Below are positions 13,401 to 25,262 of a DNA stretch of 64,000 nucleotides, one piece after another. Below the pieces are notes generated by a model, which made no database searches, was not told the origin of the DNA, and worked only from the letters and a program-made list of their open reading frames with translations. The stretch covers positions 2,666,001-2,730,000 of the forward strand of contig JAUJPP010000012.1 in the NCBI GenBank assembly GCA_030562195.1. Direction: 5' to 3'. This DNA comes from Nipponacmea schrenckii. Lineage: Eukaryota; Mollusca; Gastropoda; Lottiidae. The position numbers and the translations under genes are program-made. The first letter of the stretch is position 1; every line of letters begins with the position of its first letter.

Positions 13401-16400
13401 TTGGTGTTTAAATACTATTAACGTAGTAAACCTACTTTCCAATATACCGGTATTTCTTTTGTAAACGATTGACTATAAGACAATTTCTTATAAAATTGAT
13501 CACTCAGTGCATAAACCTTTCCCAGAATTAGGCAGTGGTAAAGCATTTTTACTTGTGTACATTAACAAGATAACAAAACAAAAACTTATACTGTCTCTAT
13601 TGGAACCACATTGGATGGGGCCTCGGTGGCCGAGCAAGTTAAACGCTTGTTTGCTAACTTGAAGGTCCAGAAATCAATTCCAGCAAAGTTCGAATATTTT
13701 TAAGCCGATTTCCTTTATAATTAATTCAGGTCAGACAGACGATATCGAAAAAGAGTAGTCGTTAGAATGTGGCAATAAACCGAGGCCCCGTGTGTTTAAA
13801 ATCATGAAAAGAGTAGGTCTATTAATTTCACTTATTGCACATTGTATAGCGTTGCCCGTCTTGTTAAGTCCATAAGGTGCAGGATGTAAAAATCAAATCA
13901 TTTAATTATCATTCCAATCATGAAGCATAAATTGAGCAACAGAGAAAATACGTCGTAAGAGATCCCACTCTACTTACCTTTAAGCCATTTTAATAAATCG
14001 TCATCACTTTGTCCATCACACAACACTTCTAATCTCTCTTTCAGCTAGATTAAAAACAAATCAAATATAGATAGTCGACACATTTTTATATTGGTAAGAC
14101 AATATCTATACCCACACATTTAATGCCAATAATTGATAATGGAAATTAATGTAAAATAATGCTGAAAAAAAAAGACTGGTCGGCAACCAAACCAGGTTTA
14201 AACTGCATTATGCTTAGTATCGAATAAGAAAAGATAGCTTGCCAGGCAAGGTAACATACGCCCACTGGCAGCCTTGAATTTGAATAATATATTAAGCAAT
14301 AACCAAAAACATTCACTGAATATTGAACCCAATGGCAAAACTCAAAAACTGTCAAATCGAAAAATCGTCAAATTCAACTTGACCACCATCTTATCTTTTT
14401 CAATACTCATACAAGTTTCATCAAATCTTTTAAAAAATTGTAGCTTCTTTTGCACCCACAAAAATTTTAGACGCAATTTTACTAAGTCAAGGGCAATAAC
14501 TAAAATACCATATATTAAAAAAAAGTCGTCAAATTCAAACTTGACTACTGTCTTATCAAGTTCCAAAAAAATCCTTTGAAAATTTAAGCTTCTTATTGCA
14601 ACCACGATAGAATTTTGACGCAATTTTACTAAGGCAAGGACAATAACTCAAAACTGTTAATTGAAAAATTGTCAAATTCAAACTTTACTGAGGTCTTATC
14701 AATTCCAATGCTCATACCAAGTTTCATCAAACTTAGTAAAATTGCGTCAAAATTTTATTGTGGGTGCACCCACAATAAAATTTTGACGCAATTTTACTAA
14801 GTCAAGGGCAATAATTCAAAAAAGTTAATAAAAAACCGTCAAATTTGAACTTTACTACCGTCTTATAAATTTCAATATTCATACCAAGTTTTATCAAAAT
14901 TCATTGAAAATTGTAGCTTCCATTGCATCAACAATAAATTTTGACGTGATGTAACTAAGTCAAGGGTAATAACTCAAAAACTGTCGAAAAATTGTCAAAT
15001 TCGGACTTGACCGCAATCTTATCAATTCCAATGTTCACACCAAGTTTCATTAAAATCCATTGAAAATTGTAGCTTCTATTGTGTCTACAACAAATATTGA
15101 GGCAGGGGCAATAACTCAAAAACCGTTTATCGAATAATTGTCAAATTCGAACTTGACCGCCGTCTTATCAATTCCAATGCTCACACCAAGTTTCAGTAAA
15201 ATCCATATAAAATTGTAGCTTCTATTGTGTCTACAACAAATGTTGACGTTCCGACAGACAGACGGACCGATAGACCGACGGACAGGAGCGACGACAATAT
15301 ACGTCCACATATTCATGTGGGCGTATAAAAATGAATTATTCTTGAAAGGATTTAAGATACTCTTTTATAAACCGATTGATTCGACTGTTTAAAAAGTTCA
15401 TTTACTAACCTTTTTTAATACTAGTTCGTCTTTCTCCGTTTGATTTTTCAGTTGTTCTTCACACTGTTGTTTTTTCATTTTGTTTGGCGTTTTCCTCTTC
15501 CAATTTACCGATCATCTGAACTAGAAATTAAAAATAGTTGTTATATTCGTACCACACGCAAATACCAAAGTCCATATAGAATACAGTAGGGAAAAGACAG
15601 TTTTAGTCAGTATTTTTTTTATTGTATTTCGTTCTTATACTAATAAGGTAGAGTGTTTGCTTTCAAATATTTTCACAATTTTTGAAATGATCTTACCATA
15701 GAGATATTTCAAACTGTCAGTCCCCACAAACATACAACTGTCTACATACAAAAAAAAGTTTTCACACGAATATCAGTGAGCACTTGTAATTAAAATGACT
15801 AGAATGGACCCACCCGTATTATTTAAATCAGCTGGAAAAGCGCATTACCAGATTATTTTTCAAAGGAAAAGACTCTTAATTGGACTGTGTCACGCAACCA
15901 TACCCTGTAAATCATTCCAACCATCGGAAATCAATCGAATGGATCACATCATTTTTTAGAAAGGAGTTTTGGAAATACTTTACATAGGGATCATTAGATC
16001 TGTTAAGTAGCGATAGGACAAGTTGAGTTGTGTGATGTACAATTAGATCGACAATTTAACACGAGAATGAAACAGTCTCTATGGATGTACATGTCTGGCT
16101 GGTGAACCTATTATTTATACAAATACACATATTATTTCACAAGTTGACTTTTATTCAGCTCTGAAGATATCTCTTTAACAGAAAAAGGTTTAGCCATTCG
16201 GCCGCCGATAGATAACAAACAACAATATGAGGTTCATAAAATTGAGATCGTTGAAAACCCAGATACAATGAAGAGTTTGAGTTGTTCAAAATAAAAGATT
16301 CAATCATTTGGTGGAAGACCTTGCTGCTCTCAAGATTCATTTGATAAAAATCCGGTTGCTGTCTGATTCTGACATTCGTTGAAAACCCAGTGGCTTTCAG

Positions 16401-16995
16401 ATTCTATCGGTCGTTAAAAGTCTAGCTGCTTGTCTGATGTTGACAGTCGTTGAAAATCCAATTGCTATCAGATTCTTGTAGTCGTGGAAGATCCAGCTGT
16501 TTGTCTGATTCTGTCAGTCGCTGAAAACCCAGCTGCTATCAGATTATGACCGTGGTTGAAAAAGTAATTGATATCTGATTCGGCCAGCCATTAAAAAATT
16601 TAAATGCTGTCTGATTCTGCCAGTCAATAACAAATGTAAATGCTGTCTGTTTCCCCCTTTTTTCCAGGTAAATTGAAAAATTTGGTAAAAATGCTGTCTG
16701 ATTCTGCCATAAATGCTGCCTTATTCTGTCAGTCATTGAATATGTAAATACTGTCTGATTCTGCCAGTCGTTGAAAATGCAATTGCTGTCTTATTCAGTT
16801 GCATTCAAATACCTAATGTGTTATAAAAACAGTAAGATATGACAAATTTATGTAACTCCAACAAAACCAATTTACTGTGCTTCAGTCTTATAAATAATCA
16901 AATTATTTAAGATCATAATTCATCTTACCTATACATTCCCCTACTGCCACAGCCATTAGAATGAAGATAACAACTAATATAATGATTATTACCAT
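4451..16995 (-). CDS. SEC14L-like: SEC14-like phosphatidylinositol/lipid-binding protein (CRAL-TRIO + GOLD), 13 exons
   Basis: Assembled by eye from conserved motifs with GT-AG borders and matching phases. Exons: 16995-16929, 15520-15410, 14044-13978, 13315-13272, 11124-11062, 10853-10665, 10076-10001, 9477-9397, 9211-9128, 8546-8440, 5643-5504, 5103-4973, 4590-4451. About 432 aa if one extra base in exon 2 is discounted. Residues 1-22: hydrophobic signal anchor ([18 protein letters not shown]). 23-60: charged coiled coil. 60-117: CRAL-TRIO N-terminal helices ([19 protein letters not shown]). 118-296: CRAL-TRIO lipid pocket ([43 protein letters not shown]). 297-432: GOLD domain ([37 protein letters not shown]). 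Family members bind phosphoinositides, tocopherol or squalene and act at membranes. Vertebrate SEC14L2 has no N-terminal anchor, so exon 1 deserves a check. Which SEC14L paralogue this is cannot be told. Confidence 0.9.
5114..5460 (-). repeat. Tandem-core repeat fragment (core B, 3' part) filling SEC14-like intron 11
   Basis: On the minus strand it carries the core-B wording also seen at 29.4-30.5 kb (TTTCATCTGATTTGA, GACTTAGTCAAAACGC) and ends with GTGGGCGTATTCTGCTAGGC, the shared 3' terminus. The intron spans 5104-5503. The repeat occupies most of it and its end lies about 10 bp from the AG of exon 12. Confidence 0.75.
5836..5895 (+). repeat. tRNA-headed SINE-like fragment
   Basis: Contains TAGGCCGAGTGGTCTAGACG, which matches the RNA polymerase III A-box region of a tRNA-Leu/Ser-type head. 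No clear B box and no tRNA fold, so it is a SINE head remnant and not a tRNA gene. It lies in intron 10 of the SEC14-like gene. Confidence 0.45.
6055..7930 (+). mobile_element. APE-type LINE remnant in SEC14-like intron 10
   Basis: Fragments in order: an endonuclease start (LGVWNCRGF near 6070), a GRGRSGILLVF-like stretch (about 6220), a linker region (6600-7090: [18 protein letters not shown], then [12 protein letters not shown]), an RT C-terminal part (about 7120-7390: [21 protein letters not shown]) and a C-terminal cysteine/histidine motif (7559-7816: CKCC...VEDEFH). The RT catalytic core is not recognisable. Stops and frameshifts throughout. Inserted in the opposite direction to the host gene. 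Confidence 0.75.
8600..8940 (+). other. Intron 9 of the SEC14-like gene, nothing recognised
   Basis: AT-rich intronic sequence with a short direct repeat around 8693-8728 (two copies of a segment containing ATTACCCGAGCTA). No coding or RNA feature seen. Confidence 0.4.
10300..10373 (+). repeat. Short dispersed repeat, copy 1
   Basis: This ~75-bp stretch and 13843-13911 are diverged copies in the same orientation, sharing a core around CCATAAGGTGCAG and a preceding GTTTCCCATCTTCGTTA / GTTGCCCGTCTTGTTAA. Both lie in introns of the SEC14-like gene. Family unknown; copy 2 follows a SINE, so it may be part of a larger retroposon. Confidence 0.5.
13615..13795 (+). mobile_element. tRNA-derived SINE
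   Basis: Head reads GGCCTCGGTGGCCGAGCAAG, matching a tRNA A-box region. A weak B-box-like CCAGAAATCAATTCC lies 45 bp on. The tail ends AATAAACCGAGGCCCCGTG, a 3' end style common in molluscan SINEs. Intron 3 of the SEC14-like gene; 13843-13911 just downstream holds the second copy of a short dispersed repeat. Confidence 0.6.
14230..15331 (-). mobile_element. Tandem-core (pearl/Helentron-like) element, core A, complete
   Basis: On the minus strand: a 5' hairpin end (ATACGCCCACATGAATATGT), a CCGTCNGTC-type simple repeat near 15250-15280, a core of about six imperfect ~150-180 bp units, then the 3' end CCAGTGGGCGTATGTTACC and the small hairpin TTGCCTGGCAAG. No coding capacity. This order (hairpin, microsatellite, tandem core, 3' hairpin) is that of pearl/DINE-like elements, now grouped with Helentrons; that assignment is inference. 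It sits in intron 2 of the SEC14-like gene, same strand. Confidence 0.7.
14731..14802. repeat. Perfect 72-bp palindrome
   Basis: Two 36-nt arms with no spacer, centred on GGGTG|CACCC; every base pairs with its mirror. Each arm is core-A repeat sequence, so a piece of the unit has been copied in inverted orientation. It lies within the element at 14230-15331. Confidence 0.95.
15410..15520 (-). other. SEC14-like exon 2 with apparent 1-nt frameshift
   Basis: The exon is 111 nt, but entering at phase 1 and leaving at phase 0, as its neighbours require, needs 110. The first half reads [14 protein letters not shown] and the second half, in another frame, reads [20 protein letters not shown]; both are coiled-coil-like. 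The switch falls at an A6 run (T6 at 15470-15475 on the plus strand). Read literally the frame hits TGA just after it. Either an assembly indel or a real lesion. Confidence 0.72.
16352..16800. repeat. Minisatellite, ~35-40 bp unit, about 12 copies
   Basis: Units share GTCTGATTCTGCCAGTCGTT followed by GAAAA and a variable CCA/AAT tail. Copies are diverged, and one is disrupted by a C/T run near 16650. It lies in intron 1 of the SEC14-like gene. Confidence 0.85.
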
Positions 16996-16999
16996 TGTT

Positions 17000-19165
17000 C
17001 AATCCACCACGTATACCAACAAAAAATAGGCGAAAATGTGAAGATCTTCAAAATGGAAGATATCAGAATATCTGAAAATCTGAGTAATTGATACTGTCAA
17101 AATCTGGTTAAATGTTCCAAATGTCCAAAAAAGACACCAGTTTTGACAATCTTTCAGCTTCATCAATTCACATAAATCAGCACTATCCTATTTCTCGATA
17201 TTTATCGCTAAGCGAAAATTCAGATTAATTTCTCTTATATATCCATACACTCATGAACCACACACACACAAAAATACTTTTTACACTACAAGCTTTCATC
17301 AAGCATGAGAAACAAACCATATAATCGATTATTTCTGTGTGGTATATATCCGTGATATACCATACTCACGATACACTACTATACATTTTCGTGTCTTCAA
17401 AGGTAAATGTCATAAATTTAAAATCATTGGTAGTTAGGTTCCTTGAACGAATTACACCCCTCCCTTATACGAAACAATATTTATTGGTTTCAAATGAGTC
17501 TTGTCTTTCCGACCCACCAGAATAAATACTCCCGGTTGTTTAGCTGTTACAGTTTCCCGAATTTGGAAATATTAACTGCTATTGGCATGCATAAAGGTCA
17601 GGGGTGGTCAATAATATCTTTTCAATTGTTTTGTGGTACTCTTTTATTCTGTTTTTGACAAACTCTAGCAAAATAAGAGATACCAGTGTGTATTTTGTAC
17701 ATAGTATTAACCTATGCTTTATGTGTGTGTTTAAAGCCTCAAATGAGTATGAATTAATGATACGTTCTGTAAATCTCTAAAGTGCCTTTCATTAAAACAA
17801 TACCCAGTAGGACCGTTGACAACGGCTTTCGTCTGTGCACAAGTCTTAAAGTCAGCTGTGTCTTTCATCCAACGCATATATTTTTTTTCTTTTTCTTTTC
17901 TTTCATTCTTTTTTTCTTTCTTTTTTATTTCTTTTTCTTTTTACTGCAGTAAAACACCTAAGTACTTAACAGAGAAGTTCTTAAATGGTATATATAATAT
18001 GACGTGCTACTACTTAGCCTTACATAATATGATCGTATTTATTTAATTGTAGGGGTGGTTAACTATCTAGCTATAACTTGCCTAGCCTGAACATTGTAGC
18101 ATTTTGTACATAATTTACATTGTAATAGACTCATAATAATTATCATTATAATTATATGCTGAGATATGATTGACCCTGTCATGATCGATTGTACTGCATA
18201 TAAAATGCATCTATATAGATAAACCCAAAATAGCTATACGGCATATGGGCGTATTCGAAAATGTTCTTGAAATGTGTTTGTTCGACATTTTGACAGCCAT
18301 GTCAAAGTTGAAAAATGCCAGTGCGAAATCAAGTGGATGACAAATCGATTTTGTCACGCAATTACAATAACACAGTTTAAAGATGGGTTGCCTCATTAAT
18401 TAGAGCCAAAGTAAGCTTATTAATTGATTAATTGGGGTTTCTAATGAATAATCCATGTAAGTTCAAAAGACCTATGTGGACGTAGAAATGCTTGTGGAAA
18501 CCATTTGACTCTGATCTGCTTTGAAACGCTAAATTGAGACTCCATGTTTGTTCACGTGACCAAATTACGTCATATGAATGAAGGCGTCTAAAATTGATTT
18601 TGTATTTTATTATTATTGAGTTAAAACTTATTTAAATTAATTCATAATGTTTTTACAAAATGATATTTAAACGTTTTATTGCCTTTTGCTATAGAACACC
18701 TCTACTTTCTATTGATATTAGTATTACCGGTCCAATTATGGTATATATATATATATATATATTTATGAAAATAAGGAAAGGCAACTTTAAAAGAGTACAA
18801 TAGCGCAGGCAAAGATACTTGGTCTTAAAGTTCCGCAGGTTATATCGACCAGACAGGATTTAAGAGAAGTTGTCGTCTCCAAAATTATAAACTCATTTAT
18901 TCGAAACAAACGTGTGAATATGATAGATAGAAACAGCAAGACTTAAAAAATCAATAATTATTTATGATAATTTTTAACACAAAACGAACATACTTTTAAT
19001 ATAAATGCAGGATTCGTATGTGCGTATTTAGTATATTATCTTATATCATAACTAAATTTATTTTATTTTTTTATAATCATACGTATCTGTTATAGACACA
19101 TTGTTGATTTATTCATAAATTCGTGTATTTAATCATAGTGGAGCACTGCTTGAAAGTATTTCTTA
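17000..19165. other. Upstream of the SEC14-like gene: no gene recognised
   Basis: Holds a 60-bp polypyrimidine tract at 17880-17942 (mainly T with scattered C) and a (TA)n microsatellite at about 18741-18762. The SEC14-like promoter and any 5' UTR exon should lie at the left edge of this stretch, but no core promoter could be picked with confidence. Confidence 0.5.
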
Positions 19166-19169
19166 AATC

Positions 19170-20060
19170 ATTATGAAAACTGGAGTCGAAATGATCAGAA
19201 TCTTTATCCGAGAACACAGATTAAAAATCAGCCAACCCATTAACAACGCTTTCTGGATCTATTTAAGTAAACGCCGCCTACGCGTATCCAGTTGGAAGTA
19301 TTATCAGGGCAGACTTTTGAATAGTTCATCAATGACCAGAATAAGCGTTGATCAATGCCAGAAAGATAATATAAGCTGTGGAAGTGATCAGTTTGAAATT
19401 GAGACACAGCACGTCGAAGTCCTCGTCTGAAATCCGCTTTCAGTTTATTGTAATGCAGGAAACTCTAATAGAACAAATAAATGGAAGGTGATCAGACATG
19501 TTATAAAGTAGGGATTTCACAGCTTATACCGATTTCAAGGTCATAAGTGACAAAAAGGGCCTGTTTTGTGTGATTGGAAGGTCCATTTTTGACCCGTGTT
19601 TACTTAATGTATGTTGTGCTTCACCATTGCTCGTTGAAGGGATTTAGTTCTTGGTTGATGTTGAAGAATTGGTTTTCAGCTTCAGTGGTTAGGTCACCCA
19701 ATAATACAATGTGTCCGAGTTTGAGAAGGTTGCGGTGGTGTCCTCGAGTTGAAGGAGGACAACGTTAAATTGTTGAGCTGTGTATCGCCTTGCTGGTAGG
19801 TAAACACAGAAGCAATAAATAGATTGGGCATTTCTACATGAGAGTTCAACACCAATAAAGTTCATGAATGGTATATTAATTGTTGTAACGGATTCAGAAA
19901 TACCAACTTTTACAAGGATCGCTACACCTACATGAAGTTATATCAAGACCGGGTTAGCATTTGTAATGTATTGTATTGTTCGCATGAATATTAAACATTG
20001 TAAATATTGTCCTGGTAGCCAATGGTCTGTTAGACATATTAATCGGGGTTGTGCTTTGTA
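19170..20060 (-). mobile_element. APE-endonuclease LINE remnant
   Basis: Minus-strand frames give, from high to low coordinates: LTDHWLPGQYLQ (about 20030), HVGVAILVKVGISESVTTIN (about 19900), SIYCFCVYLPARR, then VLLGDLTTEAENQFF (about 19700; GD motif), MSDHLPF (about 19490; the SDH end of the endonuclease) and a linker with DQRLFWSLMNYSK (about 19350). Broken by frameshifts; the RT is missing. A different LINE lineage from the plus-strand one at 26-31 kb. Confidence 0.72.
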
Positions 20061-21370
20061 ATGTAATCTAAAAGGTATGGGACAGTAGTGTACATACCTC
20101 TACAGGCCCATGTCATAAACTTTATGAACATATTTGCCTAACGTATTAGTTTAATGACGATGCCGTTTGTCCAAGTATCTATCTATCATATTCCTTAAAA
20201 ATGTGTTTTTGTGCTGCGCAGAATTGACGTAAGGAATTATTGAAAATTGTATATGATATATTAACGCTGTCTAAGTATTCCCTGAAACCAGTCTCGGTCG
20301 AGTCATTTGAGATCCGTCTCAATTATCAGTTTCAACTATCTTTTTGATTAACACAGGTTAATTTTGAAAGTTTAGTGTCTACGTAATATACATATCCTTT
20401 GAGTTGTTCCTATCATGATTAATCACATCAGAGTTGTAGTCGAAAATGACTTTCTTGTTAACGATTGTAAATAATTCGCCAAGTTCATGGAGAAAATCCC
20501 CATTTGAAGCTTTGAGTAAAACAAACCTTCGTTGAAAAACTAAAATTTGGCTCGAGAAGAGGTCACGAATACTATGGATAATCTCACATCCAATTAAATC
20601 CTTTAGTTGTGTAGTTCAACATAGCTTTCATTAGTCACACATGCTGTCGTAACATTTTGTAGTTCTGTATAAGATTTATCCACTGAATCCCTTGGATAAC
20701 TATTGAAAACTTTCCTTATCAGCCACCAAAACACCTTGTGGAGCACTGACTAGTCGTTGGGTATGGCTAATTGGACATTGACTAGTCTTTTGGTATGGAA
20801 TAGTTCAATTGATGAGTACATCTGCAGTTCAAAAAGACCATAAAATATAATCACATATTTTTTTTTTTAGATTATATGTAGTAAAATTTAACAACTGAAA
20901 TGAATAGAAGAGAAAAGGTGTTGATGGAGTTTTAATATCGGATTTTTATTCCCCTGAGCTTTACATATTTTGTCAAATTACTCTTCAACATAATGCTCCT
21001 GTTAATCAAATGTTTATCACAAATACAAATATGCTTTGAGGATCCTCAACATTTACTAAAGGCTAATGTTAATGCCCTATTATGATTTTTACCATTGTCA
21101 ACGTATATAACGAACAACACCATTCATCAAATTTTTAGACGGTGTATACAAACCAAATTTCCAAGTTGGCTGTAAAGTTCTGTCAAACATTTTAGTATGT
21201 TCATCTAGTTATGGTGGGAAAGGACGGAGGGCGTCATTTAACACTAAAAAATTTAAGAAAAATCGAACATGTACAGAAACCTTATTTATGGAAAAAAATG
21301 TTTTATGCCAAGTTTTTCAATAAATATGAATAAAATGCAATCAAGATATATAAATATAGGCCCACGTAAG
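20061..21370. other. No gene recognised
   Basis: AT-rich. A minus-strand frame around 20430-20540 stays open for about 40 codons (ASNGDFLHELGELFTIVNKK) and might be further LINE sequence, but it matches nothing I know. Confidence 0.4.
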
Positions 21371-21373
21371 ACA

Positions 21374-22008
21374 ATTTTTATACGCCCACATTATAATGTG
21401 GTCGTATATTGTCACTCCTGTCCGTCCGTCGGTCCGTCCACAATTGCTTGTGAACGAAATAGAGACTACTACAATTTTTGTCGGATTTGACTGAAACTTG
21501 CTGTGATCATTTATATTGATGAGATCTTGGACAAGTTCGATCACAATTTCCATTTGATTTGAATGAAATTTGGTGTTATCATTTAAATGGATGAAATCTT
21601 GGACAAGTTTGATAGTGACTATTTTTGGGTGAACGTTTTTTGAGTTATTGACCTTGACTAAGTCAAATTGCGTCGAAATAGACTTGTGAACATGATTTGA
21701 ATCAGTTTTCATCTGATTTGAATGAAATTTGGTGTGATCATTGAAGTTGATGTCATCTGTGTCAAGTTCGAAATTGACGTTTCTATATACTTTTTTTGAG
21801 TTATTGCACTTGACTTAGTCAAAACGTGGCTTGTGATAGCGATAGACAATACCGTTTTCATCTGATTTTAATGAAATTTGGTGTGAACATTGATATTGAT
21901 GAGAACTTGGATTATACCTAAATAATCTTAGAGTTTCTGCCTGTGTTAAAACAGAAAATATATTTCAAAGTGGGCGTATCTTGCTAGGCAACCACGTGTA
22001 CTAATTAA
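21374..22008 (+). mobile_element. Tandem-core element, core B, complete
   Basis: Starts TTTTTATACGCCCACATTAT with a hairpin partner ATGTGGTCGTATA, then a (TCCG/TCGG)n tract at 21418-21440, about three core-B units (TCATNTGATTTGAATGAAA, TTGACTAAGTCAAA), then AAAGTGGGCGTATCTTGCTA and a GGCAACCAC end. About 630 bp. Non-coding. Confidence 0.75.
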
Positions 22009-22009
22009 A

Positions 22010-23870
22010 TTTATTTCCACTGTAAATTATTACTTTAATTTGATACATGCGTCTGCGTGTCGTTATATATATACTCAAGTTGACAATAAAAATAGCTTTA
22101 TTTACATTACGGTCGAATATTTATCTGAAACGTCAACGGCATCAATTATTAATTATAAGCGTGGTTATTTATTATTATAAACCGATTATGTTTAAAGAGA
22201 TTAATTCAAAGCATCTCACCGGATCCGTCAAAGTAAGCATCAGCGAAACGAATCACTGCTATTAACTACCAGATATTTGAAGGTTTTTGAAACCTAACAT
22301 CTCCTGGATCATGCAAAAAGCATGCCCCAAAACAAAAATATATGCTCAATATCAGTAATGACATTGACATTCTACGATGCTTTCTTTGTTTGGGGATGGA
22401 GAGATAGGATCTGAAATTATTTGTTTCGAGATAGGATAGAAAACTCAAAACAAGATTACTGTGTTACAATTCAATATTGAGGGTTTATGCAAAAGAGAAA
22501 AAATCATATGTTCATATATATTACTTACCACGACAAAATTTTCGGGCATATATCTAAGAACAAGCCTCTTTGTAATAATAAAATTAACAAAAGGACAGCA
22601 TGGTTTCAGAAACGACCCATAGCTTATTTAAATCTGTTACCACTAAATGTTACCTAATTACATCTTTTTATTATATAATGTTTCTACGTGCAGTAAGAGG
22701 TGTTAGATACCTCCAACAATAATATTAGAGGATAAAATATTTACAATTACAATAGGGAGAAAAAGGAAAAGTAATTCTAAGCGGAAGAAGGGTCAGATAA
22801 TGTTAAAAAGAAGAAGGGAAGGATATGAGCAGAAAGTCAGGCTGCTCATCCATTTTTCAAGTAACCCCAGTAGTCCCAGTACGGACGATCGACAGGATAT
22901 TTCTGTTATGTTGGGTATGTTGCTATGATAGTTTTTGCCTATTATATGCTGACAATATCGGGTAAGTTTTTTTTTCTTTTTTTATATATTTATTTATTTA
23001 CATAACAAAATTATAATATAATATAATTAGCATTATGAAATAAGTATTATACTCTCTCACATACATTGAACATATAGGTATTTACAATTTCACGAGGGGA
23101 AAATAAAATAAATAAATAAACCAAGCTTATACATAAAAAGGTCTGCTTATTACATTAATTTGAATCTCCAACAATATCATCATTTTCATATGGTCTAGAT
23201 AATATACTATATATACTTGTTATTCTGTTTCCTATTATCATTAGTTTGTGCTTCATAAAAATTCCTGTATGTGAATTGAAACGTTGCAAATATTAAAGGA
23301 AGGAGTAGTATATCCATAATAGTGTTGTAATTTAATGTTCGATCTACTTCTAAATGTCATTCAAAGAAAAAAAAATATTATGTTCTCATCTTGTTTCATT
23401 TAGGTTTGCCGTGATATCATCATAGAGATCAAAACACATTTTTAGATTTGATTTTGTTTTCCCATACACCTTCTTATTGAAATACCAAGCACCCTCAATT
23501 TATGAGAGGTTTTTAATTCTGTAAATAAACTTAACATTTCGCCTGCACCCGTCATTGTAAAGATCTAGTTTATGTTTCTTAAAGTCATTCGTATGATGGC
23601 AGTCCTAATATATGATCTAAATAGTTTAACAATCACTGGTTTTGGAAATCTTCCATTTTTCCCTCCTAGAATTCTATGTTAGCCACGATTTCTTTCTTAT
23701 ATCCAGATCTATATTGGCAAAATTTTCACAATTTCACAGAACTACGTGTCTTAATTATCACAAGCTTCTTCTTTTAAACCAAATATCTTTATGTTTTTCT
23801 TTCTTGAGTATTGCTCATTTTTTATTGTCTTAACCTACACCCTCTCTTGCAAGTGATTTGGCCTCCATGC
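22010..23870. other. No gene recognised
   Basis: AT-rich. Short homopolymer-rich runs (T/C around 22970-23000) and stop-laden frames. Nothing supported. Confidence 0.4.
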
Positions 23871-23877
23871 ACTGATT

Positions 23878-24108
23878 TCATAACCCTTCCTTAAGAGATT
23901 TTAAGATTTTATTTTCATTACAAAAAACATCAAACTGAGCTCTATTATTATCTAATTCGTCTCGTAACAATTGCATCTCGTCAAAAATTTCTTTTTTTAC
24001 TTCACATTTCAATTCCTTGATTACATTACATAATTTCGTTTCTATATCGGTCAGCTTTTGTTTGATTTCAGCTTCAGTTTTTCTTGATAATAATATTCCA
24101 ATTGGCAA
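23878..24108 (-). mobile_element. Coiled-coil ORF, probable LINE ORF1 fragment
   Basis: 76 codons, highly charged with heptad-like spacing (EIKQKLTDIETKLCNVIKEL, then KKEIFDEMQLLRDELDNN). This resembles the coiled-coil part of LINE ORF1 proteins such as the one at 26.57-26.98 kb. No RNA-binding part remains. A host coiled-coil exon cannot be excluded. Confidence 0.4.
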
Positions 24109-24713
24109 TTGAGTTCAAAACTTTAACCTTAGGAATATTATCTAAATGTTAAGCAAAGATAAAGACTGTACTGTGAAATGGTGGCTGATTGTGCAAAATA
24201 TCGTCAGAAAAAAAGGTGAAATTAAGTGTGCATGGTTCGATTTGAACTACTGAATGTAAATGTTCTGCAACATTCTGAATAGTTAACTCAAATTCAATGA
24301 AAAATGGCTCTTGGTCCTAGGTGCAGGTTGTGGATCTCAGCATTCTGTTGGTGGTGAAACGGCGCTTATAAAATGTTGATTGTTTATTTTCATTGAAGTA
24401 TGTATATTCCGTTGTAAAACCAACTAGTCGGATTGTGGTCTATTATGGAGTTCTCTAAGTTCTCATAGAAATTTAAATTTTTCATTTCATAGAACAGAAC
24501 ACAGTAAAAAGGCTAAATTATTTGTTTAAATTGTTAATTCGTTTGTATTTGTATGAAGTTAATGTTTTCGAAGTTGACATGATATATTACACTGCGATGG
24601 TTTTGATTTGGGTACGAGAATGATATTAAAATTGGTCTAAAGAATAACACGATACAGTCATTTGACTGAGTTTTGATAATGTGTTCCATGATAAATACAA
24701 ACCGAAAGATACA

Positions 24714-24800
24714 ATTTTTATACGCCCACACATAAAAGTGTTTGTAATCATCCAAGGATGAAGCCTTCTGCCCGCCTGTCTGCCTGGCGGAAATCTACTA
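24714..24800 (+). repeat. Tandem-core element, 5'-end fragment
   Basis: ATTTTTATACGCCCACACAT followed by AATCATCCAAGGATGAAGCC, a core-A phrase, and a (CTGCCCGC)-like tract. It stops after about 90 bp, so a truncated copy. The flanks (24109-24713 and 24801-25082) hold nothing recognised. Confidence 0.6.
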
Positions 24801-25082
24801 AAAAGGCCGCACACAAAATTGTACCATAAGGATCAGAAAATGACACTCGAGTTTCTCAGGTATACAGGTTAACAGTAATTAACTGTTACACTGGTCAAAA
24901 TTAATCTCAGATTGGTTATTTGAGACGTTCAGGATTCAACACAAGACAAAGTATTTTTCGATCCTTAGGTTTAAATAACTCTTTTCGTTATTAACGCTTG
25001 CCATTCAAATTCGATACCCAAATACTTCAAACGAAAGGAAGCACAGCAATTGATATTTAAGTTCTAAAATCTACTCTTAAGG

Positions 25083-25262
25083 ACCCTGCAAACCAATGAA
25101 GATCTTTATTTAACCAAATGTAAACTGGAAGCAATGAAACGAACCTTCCAATATACAGCAAGTCTACTTTGGAACTCTCTGCCCCAAACAACTAAATCAT
25201 CTTCATCACTAAAAATGAGGCTAAAGGCAGAGCTACATAAAGTACCACCATCATGTTGATAC
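25083..25262 (+). mobile_element. LINE RT C-terminal fragment
   Basis: Plus-strand frame with RTFQYTASLLWNSLPQTTKS followed by SLKMRLKAELH, the 'F.Y..A..lWN.LP ... F...L' tail seen at the end of many LINE ORF2 proteins. Only about 60 codons; no other domain nearby. Confidence 0.65.

Noticed and set aside
13615..13690. Possible tRNA-Leu/Ser gene
   Set aside because: A good A box but no proper B box, no cloverleaf and a SINE-type tail; the 5836-5895 match fails the same way.
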